64,000 nucleotides of DNA from CAVQGZ01 sp963712175 (GTDB lineage: Bacteria; Actinomycetota; Actinomycetes; Jiangellales; Jiangellaceae), in assembly GCA_963712175.1 (NCBI GenBank), contig CAVQGZ010000004.1, positions 620,001-684,000 on the forward strand. The letters are read 5' to 3'. Both the position numbers and the translations under genes were made by a program. Shown piece after piece: positions 31,512-38,061 of the stretch; the first letter of the stretch is position 1, and each line of letters opens with the position of its first letter. The notes under the pieces were generated by a model. That model made no database searches. It had not been told where the DNA came from and saw only the letters and a program-made list of their open reading frames with translations.

Positions 31512-34358
31512 ATGACGGAGACGACGCACCGGGCAAGCCGCGCGCGCACCGGCAAGGTCGCCAAGAAGGGGATCACCATCGAGCGGATCTTCACCACCCC
31601 GGACGTCCACCCGTACGACGAGGTGAGTTGGGAGCGTCGCGACGTCGTCCAGCGCAACTGGAGGACCGACGAGCTCGTCTTCGAGCAGCGCGGCGTGGAG
31701 TTCCCCGACTTCTGGTCCGTCAACGCCTCCACGATCGTCACCACGAAGTACTTCCGCGGAGCCGTCGGAACGGAGGCGCGTGAGTGGAGCCTTCGCCAGG
31801 TCATCGACCGCGTGGTGAAGACCTACCGGGCCGCCGGTGAGGAGCACGGCTACTTCGCCACGCCCGCCGACGGCGAGGTGTTCGAGCACGAGCTCGCGTG
31901 GATGCTTCTCCACCAGGTGTTCTCGTTCAACAGCCCCGTGTGGTTCAACGTGGGAACCAGCGCTCCGCAGCAGGTCAGCGCGTGCTTCATCCTGTCGGTC
32001 GACGACACGATGGACTCGATCCTGAACTGGTACAAGGAGGAGGGTCGCATCTTCAAGGGCGGCTCGGGTGCCGGGCTGAACCTGTCGCGGATCCGCTCGT
32101 CCAAGGAGCTGTTGTCCTCGGGTGGGACGGCCTCGGGTCCGGTGTCGTTCATGCGTGGCGCCGATGCGTCGGCCGGAACGATCAAGTCGGGTGGGGCGAC
32201 GCGGCGGGCCGCCAAGATGGTGGTCCTGGACGTGGACCACCCCGACATCGAGGAGTTCGTCGAGACGAAGGCTCGCGAAGAGGACAAGATCCGCGTGCTT
32301 CGCGACGCCGGGTACGACATGGACCTCGGCGGCAAGGACATCGTCTCGGTGCAGTACCAGAACGCGAACAACTCGGTGCGCGTCTCGGACGGGTTCATGC
32401 GCGCTGTCCAGGACGACAAGCCGTTCGACCTCACCGCACGTACCGACGGCTCGAGCGTCGGCACGGTCTCGGCGAAGGGGCTGTTCACCAAGATCGCCAC
32501 GGCCGCGTGGGAGTGTGCTGACCCCGGCATGCAGTACGACGACACGATCAACGACTGGCACACCACGCCGGAGTCGGGCCGGATCAACGCATCGAACCCC
32601 TGCAGCGAGTACATGCACCTGGACAACTCGAGCTGCAACCTGGCCTCGCTGAACCTGCTGAAGTTCCTGCGCACCGACGACACCTTCGACGCGGAGACCT
32701 TCGCGAAGTGCGTCGAGCTGATCATCACGGCGATGGACATCTCCATCACCTTCGCGGACTTCCCGACCGAGGCGATCGGCGACACCACCCGTGCGTACCG
32801 ACAGCTCGGCATCGGCTATGCCAACCTCGGGGCCCTGCTGATGGCTTCGGGCCTGGCCTACGACTCCGACGGTGGTCGTGCCCTGGCCGCTGCCATCACC
32901 AGCCTCATGACCGGGACCGCCTACAAGCGCTCCGCTGAGCTGGCCGGGGTAGTCGGGCCCTATGACGGCTACGCGCGCAACGCGGAGGCCCACCGCCGGG
33001 TCATGCGCAAGCACGCAGCCGCCAACGACACCCTGCGCTCGGTGTCCGAGCTCGACAGGTCGGTTCAGGCAGTGGCGACTCGCGTCTGGGACGAGGGCAA
33101 CAAGCTGGGGGAGAAGCAGGGCTGGCGCAACGCTCAGGCGAGCGTCCTCGCGCCCACCGGCACGATCGGGCTGATGATGGACTGCGACACGACCGGTATC
33201 GAGCCGGACCTGGCACTGGTCAAGTTCAAGAAGCTCGTCGGCGGTGGGTCGATGCAGATCGTCAACCAGACCATTCCGCGTGCGTTGCGCAAGCTCGGGT
33301 ACGCCGAGGAGACGCTCGAGGCGATCGTCGAGCACATCGCCGAGCACGGGAACGTCATCGACGCGCCCGGGCTGCGCCCGGACCACTACTCGGTCTTCGA
33401 CTGCGCAATGGGCGTTCGGACGATCGAGCCGATGGGCCACGTGCGCATGATGGCGGCCGTCCAGCCCTTCCTGTCGGGGGCGATCTCCAAGACCGTCAAC
33501 CTGCCCGAGTCGGCGACGGTCGAAGACATCGAGCACGTCTACTTCGAGGGCTGGCGGCTCGGCCTCAAGGCGCTGGCCGTCTACCGGGACAACTGCAAGG
33601 TCGGCCAGCCGCTGTCCGACGCCAAGGCGAAGCCCGCCAGCAGCACGGACGGTGGGGAGGGCGGCAAGGAGGTCGTGGTCGAATACCGCCCGACCCGCAA
33701 GCGGCTGCCCAAGGCACGGCCGAGCCAGACGCTCTCCTTCGCAGTTGCCGGCGCCGAGGGGTACATGACCTCGGGCTCGTACCCCGATGACGGGCTGGGC
33801 GAGATCTTCCTGAAGATGAGCAAGCAGGGCTCGACGCTGGCTGGGATGATGGACGCCTTCTCGATCGCCGTGTCGATCGGCCTGCAGTACGGCGTCCCGC
33901 TCGAGCAGTTCGTCTCGAAGTTCACGAACATGCGATTCGAGCCGGCCGGTATGACCGACGATGCGGACGTCCGGATGGCTTCCAGCGTCGTGGACTACCT
34001 CTTCCGCCGCTTGGCGCTTGACTACCTGCCGTTCGAGTCCCGATCGGCGCTGGGCATCCACACGGCCGAGGAGAGGGCCCGCGCGCTCGACACGGGCAGC
34101 TATGCCCCGGCCGAGGACGAGGTCGACATCGACGAGCTCGCGCAGTCAGCGCCGGTGGAGCAGCCCAGCGCCAAGCACGAGCCGGGGCACATGGCGGAGC
34201 CGGCTCCCGACGACGTGCACACCTCGACCGAGCTGCTCGAGGCGTTGCAGGGCACCAAGGCGGACGCGCCGCTGTGCATGACCTGCGGCACCAAGATGCG
34301 CCCGGCTGGCTCGTGCTACGTGTGCGAGGGATGTGGCTCCACGAGCGGCTGCAGCTGA
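31512..34358 (+). CDS. nrdJ: Vitamin B12-dependent ribonucleoside-diphosphate reductase NrdJ
   Basis: A 948-aa class II ribonucleotide reductase that uses adenosylcobalamin to make dNTPs without oxygen. It has SFNSPVWFNVG, the N-terminal redox cysteine in SACFILS, GGSGAGLNLS, the catalytic-loop region NPCSEYMHLDNSSCNLASLNLL with its active-site cysteine, and APTGTIGLMMDCDTTGIEP. After a linker (residues about 690-720) a second domain follows, then a zinc-ribbon/redox tail with LCMTCGTK and CYVCEGCG. This is the usual long actinobacterial form. The ATG at 31512 has AAGGAG upstream. No other reductase is in the window, so this may be the aerobic supply or a reserve under low oxygen. Confidence 0.96.
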   Translation: MTETTHRASRARTGKVAKKGITIERIFTTPDVHPYDEVSWERRDVVQRNWRTDELVFEQRGVEFPDFWSVNASTIVTTKYFRGAVGTEAREWSLRQVIDRVVKTYRAAGEEHGYFATPADGEVFEHELAWMLLHQVFSFNSPVWFNVGTSAPQQVSACFILSVDDTMDSILNWYKEEGRIFKGGSGAGLNLSRIRSSKELLSSGGTASGPVSFMRGADASAGTIKSGGATRRAAKMVVLDVDHPDIEEFVETKAREEDKIRVLRDAGYDMDLGGKDIVSVQYQNANNSVRVSDGFMRAVQDDKPFDLTARTDGSSVGTVSAKGLFTKIATAAWECADPGMQYDDTINDWHTTPESGRINASNPCSEYMHLDNSSCNLASLNLLKFLRTDDTFDAETFAKCVELIITAMDISITFADFPTEAIGDTTRAYRQLGIGYANLGALLMASGLAYDSDGGRALAAAITSLMTGTAYKRSAELAGVVGPYDGYARNAEAHRRVMRKHAAANDTLRSVSELDRSVQAVATRVWDEGNKLGEKQGWRNAQASVLAPTGTIGLMMDCDTTGIEPDLALVKFKKLVGGGSMQIVNQTIPRALRKLGYAEETLEAIVEHIAEHGNVIDAPGLRPDHYSVFDCAMGVRTIEPMGHVRMMAAVQPFLSGAISKTVNLPESATVEDIEHVYFEGWRLGLKALAVYRDNCKVGQPLSDAKAKPASSTDGGEGGKEVVVEYRPTRKRLPKARPSQTLSFAVAGAEGYMTSGSYPDDGLGEIFLKMSKQGSTLAGMMDAFSIAVSIGLQYGVPLEQFVSKFTNMRFEPAGMTDDADVRMASSVVDYLFRRLALDYLPFESRSALGIHTAEERARALDTGSYAPAEDEVDIDELAQSAPVEQPSAKHEPGHMAEPAPDDVHTSTELLEALQGTKADAPLCMTCGTKMRPAGSCYVCEGCGSTSGCS

Positions 34359-34371
34359 GCGGTGTTTGAAC

Positions 34372-34407
34372 GATGCCGGCCCGGAGCGGTTGCTCCGGGC
34401 CAGCATC
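34372..34407. terminator. Strong bidirectional hairpin terminator between nrdJ and the convergent gene
   Basis: A 10-bp perfect stem (GGCCCGGAGC / GCTCCGGGCC, loop GGTT) is extended past one C-A mismatch by five further pairs. It lies 13 bp after the nrdJ stop and ends at the stop of the convergent gene, so it can serve both. No clear T-tract follows, as often in high-GC genomes. Confidence 0.7.
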
Positions 34408-35122
34408 ATGTCGCCAGCGTCAGGCCGTCCGCGCTCGACTGACCCGAGTCGGCCCAGTGTCGCCGCAGCCAGGCCTGCGTGTGCCGACGGCGAAGGGCCA
34501 TGACGGTGGCAACGGCGTCGTGCAGCGGGAGGCGGGCTCGCAACGCAGCGTCGCGCCGAAGCGTTGCGTGCAGGGCGGCTTGGGACCGCAGCCGGGCGGG
34601 TCGTCCGTCGAGGGTCAGCACGCCCGGCACGGAGCGGTAGATCCAGAACCGGGGCGCAGCGAGTCCGCCAACGACCGTCAGCGGGTAGCGGTCGGCATCG
34701 GCCAGGCCACGGACGTAGTTCGGCTCCGATGCGTCGAGGGCTCGCACCTGGGAGGCGTCGAACCACGCGAGGACCCCTCGTGCGACCCCTCGTGGGTCGG
34801 CCACGGGAGCAGCAGCCACGTAGCCACCAAGGCTGACGTGAGCCGAGTGCGCCACGGCGACCCCACCGACCAGGACGGGGAACAGCGGCACGTCCAGGCG
34901 CACGCCGGCCGAGATGAGCTTGCGCCGCAGGGTCGTGCGGTTCGCGTTCGACCCGATCGCCACGACGGGCACCCGGTCCGCCAGCGGGGCACCCCCGTCA
35001 GGCACCGTGTCGTCGTCTCCGTGGCCACCCAGGATCTCCGGTCGCTGGATCAGCCTTCCCGGGTATGCGAGGGCACGCACGACGCCGGGTGGGGTCGTGG
35101 TCGTTCGTGTCGACGTCCTCAT
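34406..35122 (-). CDS. Hypothetical protein with gamma-glutamylcyclotransferase-like motifs
   Basis: A 238-aa protein. A 50-residue low-complexity N-terminus (RTSTRTTTTPPG) precedes VPVVAIGSNANRTTLRRKL, which resembles the YGSN substrate loop of gamma-glutamylcyclotransferase-like proteins; a later ...VLAWFDASQVRALDASEPNYVR matches the position of their acidic/LDxxE-Y segment. The C-terminus is basic and helical (ALRRRHTQAWLRRHWADSG). The ATG at 35122 is 7 nt from CATGAT (35130-35135), a leaderless-type start. The fold assignment is weak, and the function is unknown. It is convergent with nrdJ. Confidence 0.55.
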   Translation of the reverse strand: MRTSTRTTTTPPGVVRALAYPGRLIQRPEILGGHGDDDTVPDGGAPLADRVPVVAIGSNANRTTLRRKLISAGVRLDVPLFPVLVGGVAVAHSAHVSLGGYVAAAPVADPRGVARGVLAWFDASQVRALDASEPNYVRGLADADRYPLTVVGGLAAPRFWIYRSVPGVLTLDGRPARLRSQAALHATLRRDAALRARLPLHDAVATVMALRRRHTQAWLRRHWADSGQSSADGLTLAT

Positions 35123-35142
35123 CGCCACGATCATGGCCCAGC

Positions 35143-35239
35143 TGTGGACGCCATGTGGACATCGACGTCGATCCTGTGGGTCCGCTGTGGACGCGAGCGG
35201 CATCGCCCCAGGAGGAACTGGGGACAACGGTGGGGACAG
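35143..35239 (-). repeat. Second cluster of DnaA-box-like repeats
   Basis: Read on the minus strand: CTGTCCCCA (35231-35239), TTGTCCCCA (35219-35227), CGTCCACA (35186-35193), ATGTCCACA (35154-35162) and CGTCCACA (35143-35150). Two differ by one base from the 9-bp TTGTCCACA and TTGTCCCCA is identical to the copies before nrdR. The cluster lies just upstream of the start of the hypothetical gene at 34406-35122. Function is inferred. Confidence 0.4.
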
Positions 35240-35467
35240 CCTTCGCGAGCCCGAGTGGGGCCGGCTGCGTCCTTGGGTCGGCCAGCCGGGGCTAGTAGAC
35301 ACCTCCTCGTCACTGACAACGGCTCACGGGACCAGGAGACCGCGCCAGCCGCAGAGCGAGACTGCACAAGCGACCGCGGTGCCTGGATTCGGGTCGGCTC
35401 GAGCGCGAGCGGACCACGTGAGGCGGCCCGGTGACGACGAGGGTGGACCAGCCCTGGTCTGAGTGTT
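35240..35467. other. Non-coding stretch with no feature recognised
   Basis: Together with the flanking repeats this makes an intergenic region of about 500 bp (35123-35619). I find no convincing gene, tRNA or riboswitch in this part; several short frames lack a plausible ribosome-binding site. Confidence 0.4.
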
Positions 35468-35506
35468 GACTTGCCCGCTCCACCTCCTACGTGGAGCGGG
35501 CAAGTC
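35468..35506 (+). terminator. Perfect 16-bp hairpin in the intergenic region
   Basis: GACTTGCCCGCTCCAC, a 7-nt loop (CTCCTAC) and GTGGAGCGGGCAAGTC form a perfect 16-bp stem. It is the strongest hairpin I noticed in the window. No gene ends upstream on the plus strand, so it could terminate an unrecognised small RNA, protect the gene downstream, or act as a boundary. No U-tract follows. Confidence 0.55.
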
Positions 35507-35619
35507 GCATGTTCCCAACCTCGGCGGGGAAAACCTCGGCGACACACCGGCGCGGTTGCACGTTGGCCCGTGGGACCCCTCGGGTGCAGGGCTGTTGACC
35601 GTGCCGGACACTAGGAGTC

Positions 35620-35988
35620 GTGAGCGACGCCAGCGCCCCGGTCGAGCCGTCCGTGCCGCGATGGTTGGTGGCGGTGTACCGGGCGTTCGCCTACCTGACG
35701 GGCGTGCTTCTGGTGACGCTGACGATCGCGCTCGTCGTGCTTCTGGGCACCGAGCCCAAGCCGGAGTGGTACGGCATCGCCTGGACCCTGCACGGCTGGG
35801 CCTACATGGGCTACCTCGGCAGCGCGTTCGCCATCTGTTTCATGATGCGCTGGAGCATCGTCCGCACGGTCCTCGTGCTGCTGGCCGGAACGGTGCCGGC
35901 GATGTCTTTCGTTGCCGAGCGCTCGGTCACGAGAGCCGTGGTTGTTCAGGCCTCCGGTAGCGCGCCCGTCACGCCGCCGGCGTCGTAG
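35620..35988 (+). CDS. DUF3817 family integral membrane protein
   Basis: A 122-aa membrane protein with three or four hydrophobic segments: AVYRAFAYLTGVLLVTLTIALVVLL, then HGWAYMGYLGSAFAICFMM, and IVRTVLVLLAGTVPAMSFV. The HGW-x-Y-MGYL motif is typical of DUF3817, an actinobacterial family without known function. The start is GTG at 35620, with AGGAG only 2 nt away, too close for a strong ribosome-binding site, so it may instead start from the transcript end. It is convergent with the HPP gene. Confidence 0.75.
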   Translation: MSDASAPVEPSVPRWLVAVYRAFAYLTGVLLVTLTIALVVLLGTEPKPEWYGIAWTLHGWAYMGYLGSAFAICFMMRWSIVRTVLVLLAGTVPAMSFVAERSVTRAVVVQASGSAPVTPPAS

Positions 35989-36012
35989 GCCCCGGCGATC
36001 GCCTCGCCATCG

Positions 36013-36555
36013 TCACCACCACTGGCGTGGGTAGTCCCTGTCGCCGAGCAGTCGGTGGCCGAGCCACGCCCAGAGGAGCACGAGGATGATCACGCCCAGC
36101 AGGAAGGGCAGGGCGAGCGCTGCCTCGAGCCCGTCGAGCGTGGATCGGCTGGCGACGAGCGCCGCTGCCACGGCAGGTGGGTGCATGGTGCCGGTCGTGT
36201 GCATGAAGAGGAGCGTGAGGAACCCGATGCCGACGGTGAGCGCGACGGAGTGCCCGAACACCGCGGTCATGAGCAGGCCGGTGGCCGCAGCGATGGTGTA
36301 GGCGAGCAGGATTCGCAAGGGGCGTGACGAGACCGAGCGCGGCATGGCTACCAGGACGGCCAGGGTCACCACGGGTGGGATCAGCAGCGGCGCGAGGTCG
36401 CTGTTCTCGGCATCCAGCGCGCCGTAGCCGGCGAACAGCACCGACAGCCCGACGGTCTCGACGAGGACCAAGGGGATGGCGAGTCGCGGGCTGAGTCGCT
36501 CGGACGGGTCGTCCAGCACGACGTGGCGCAGCGGGTGGCCGGGCTGGGGGTCCAC
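36013..36555 (-). CDS. HPP family membrane protein
   Basis: A 180-aa integral membrane protein with four predicted helices. The family-defining His-Pro-Pro lies in HTTGTMHPPAVAAALVA, and another conserved stretch is PLLIPPVVTLAVLVAMP. HPP proteins include a chloroplast nitrite transporter, so anion transport is a possibility, but no bacterial member nearby has a proven substrate. The start is GTG at 36555 with AGGTG about 5 nt upstream. It is transcribed divergently from the TetR-ABC operon. Confidence 0.85.
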   Translation of the reverse strand: MDPQPGHPLRHVVLDDPSERLSPRLAIPLVLVETVGLSVLFAGYGALDAENSDLAPLLIPPVVTLAVLVAMPRSVSSRPLRILLAYTIAAATGLLMTAVFGHSVALTVGIGFLTLLFMHTTGTMHPPAVAAALVASRSTLDGLEAALALPFLLGVIILVLLWAWLGHRLLGDRDYPRQWW

Positions 36556-36662
36556 GAATCACCTGTCCGTCGTCGGTGTTCCCGTCCAGTCTGGCAGGAC
36601 GGCCCCGACCCTGGGGTGGTGTCGACTCAGCCGGACGAACTCCACCGAACTGAACGATCGTG

Positions 36663-36668
36663 TAGTCT
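36663..36668 (+). promoter_or_regulatory. -10 element of the TetR-ABC operon (leaderless type)
   Basis: TAGTCT followed by 8 nt and the GTG at 36677; the likely operator overlaps both. Confidence 0.5.
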
Positions 36669-36688
36669 GACTGAACGTGCGTACAGTC
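36669..36688. promoter_or_regulatory. Candidate TetR operator over the start codon
   Basis: GACTGAACGTGCGTACAGTC has two 9-bp arms with 8 of 9 pairs complementary around a 2-bp centre, starting immediately after the -10 and covering the GTG start. ACTGAACG also occurs at 36649-36656, 21 bp (two helical turns) before its copy in this palindrome. Autorepression by the encoded TetR protein is the simplest reading. Confidence 0.55.
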
Positions 36689-37336
36689 GACTCGACCGTG
36701 ACTCCGGACGTCGTTCCCGAAGCACCGAGCAGAGCGGCCCGCCGCATCCAGCTCGAGGCGATGCGACTGATGGGTCAGCAGGGCTTCGACGGGGCGTCGA
36801 TCCGACGGATCGCCGATGCCGCCGACGTGTCACCGGCCCTCGTGATGCACCACTTCGGGTCGAAGGAGGGCCTGCGGGCGTCGTGTGACGACCTGGCTGT
36901 GTCGCTCACTCGGCAGGCGCTGGAGTCGGTGCTCGCTCCCGTCGACCTGGACAGCGGCGCCAGTCGTTCGGCTGCGCAGATTCTCAGCCAGACGTTCCGG
37001 GACGAGGAGATGGCACCCGTGCTCGCTTACCTGGCCCGAGCCCTGGTAGACGGCAGCTCGGCCTGCGACGCCCTGGTGGATGAGATCGTCGCGAGCGTGC
37101 TCGTCGTCCAGGAGAGGTCGATCGCGGCAGGCGCGATGGCCCCGACTCGCGACCCGCAGATGCGCGCGGTGCTCCTGACGATCTGGGACCTGGCGCCGGT
37201 GGTGCTCGCGCGGCACGTGGCGCGCCTGACCGGGGCCGACCCCCTGACCCCCGAAGGCTTCGCTCGCCAGGCGGCGGCCACGGTCGAGGTCTACGAGCAC
37301 CCGCTGCTCGTCGCGACGGGAGAGGAGACGCCATGA
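36677..37336 (+). CDS. TetR/AcrR-family transcriptional regulator
   Basis: A 219-aa repressor. The N-terminal helix-turn-helix (about residues 20-65) has RRIQLEAMRLMGQQGFDGAS, IRRIADAADVSPALVMHHFGSKEGL, a classic TetR pattern. The ligand-binding C-terminal domain is alanine-rich and helical. It heads an operon with an ABC export system: its stop overlaps the ATPase gene start (ATGA), indicating translational coupling. It probably controls that exporter in response to an unknown drug, lipid or peptide. The start is GTG at 36677, leaderless-type. Confidence 0.87.
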   Translation: MRTVDSTVTPDVVPEAPSRAARRIQLEAMRLMGQQGFDGASIRRIADAADVSPALVMHHFGSKEGLRASCDDLAVSLTRQALESVLAPVDLDSGASRSAAQILSQTFRDEEMAPVLAYLARALVDGSSACDALVDEIVASVLVVQERSIAAGAMAPTRDPQMRAVLLTIWDLAPVVLARHVARLTGADPLTPEGFARQAAATVEVYEHPLLVATGEETP

Positions 37337-38061
37337 CCACGCCGACGAGGCACGCCGAGCCGGCGATCCGGTTGGAGAGGCTGAGCAAGGTCTACGGCGA
37401 AGGTGTCACCCGCGTGCTGGCGGTCGATGATGTGTCCTTCGACGTGGACGGTGGCGAGTTCGTCGTCCTGCTGGGACCCAGTGGCTCGGGCAAGACCACC
37501 ATGCTCAACATGATCGGCGCGATCGAGGAGCCGACCTCCGGTCGACTGCTGGTGCGCGGCCGCGAGGTCGCCGGCCTCGACGAGGGGAGCCGTACGGCGT
37601 ACCGCCGGGCCGAGGTCGGATTCGTCTTCCAGCTCTACAACCTCGTGCCGAGCCTGACCGCGCGCGAGAACGTCCAGCTGATTGCCGAGATCACGGGTCC
37701 GGATGCCGCTGAGCGCTCGATGGCCGCGCTGGAGCGCGTCGGGATAGCAGAGCGCTCCGAGCACTTCCCGGGGCAGCTCTCCGGGGGGCAGCAGCAGCTC
37801 GTGGCCATCGCCCGGGCGATCGTCAAGCACCCTTCGGTGCTGCTGTGCGACGAACCGACGGGTGCGCTGGACCTGGAACGCGGGCGGGTCGTCCTCGGAG
37901 TCCTTGCCAGCCTCGCCGACGAGGGACGGTCCGTCGTCTGCGTGACGCACAACTCGACCATCGCCAACATGGCCACCCGAGTGCTGCGCTTGTCCGACGG
38001 CCGCATCGTCGACGACGTCCAGCAGCCCTCGCCCGTCCCTGCGGGAGACCTGGTGTGGTGA
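37333..38061 (+). CDS. ABC transporter ATP-binding protein (MacB/LolD type)
   Basis: A 242-aa ATPase with Walker A GPSGSGKTT, Q-loop VFQLYNLVPSLTARENV, signature LSGGQQQL, Walker B LLCDEPTGALD and the H-loop CVTHN. The features place it with the MacB/LolD/FtsE class that works with FtsX-domain permeases, and the next gene is such a permease (GTGA overlap). These systems do not move substrate through a channel but use mechanotransmission to release lipids, lipoproteins or drugs from the membrane. Confidence 0.92.
   Translation: MTTPTRHAEPAIRLERLSKVYGEGVTRVLAVDDVSFDVDGGEFVVLLGPSGSGKTTMLNMIGAIEEPTSGRLLVRGREVAGLDEGSRTAYRRAEVGFVFQLYNLVPSLTARENVQLIAEITGPDAAERSMAALERVGIAERSEHFPGQLSGGQQQLVAIARAIVKHPSVLLCDEPTGALDLERGRVVLGVLASLADEGRSVVCVTHNSTIANMATRVLRLSDGRIVDDVQQPSPVPAGDLVW

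Noticed and set aside
31470..34061. A long minus-strand reading frame opposite nrdJ
   Set aside because: It mirrors the G/C bias of nrdJ codons, shows low-complexity His/Arg/Val-rich protein, and nrdJ is unambiguous on the other strand.
30812..35239. A replication origin at the DnaA-box-like clusters
   Set aside because: No dnaA, dnaN or recF genes are near, no A/T-rich unwinding element is visible, and the boxes are imperfect.
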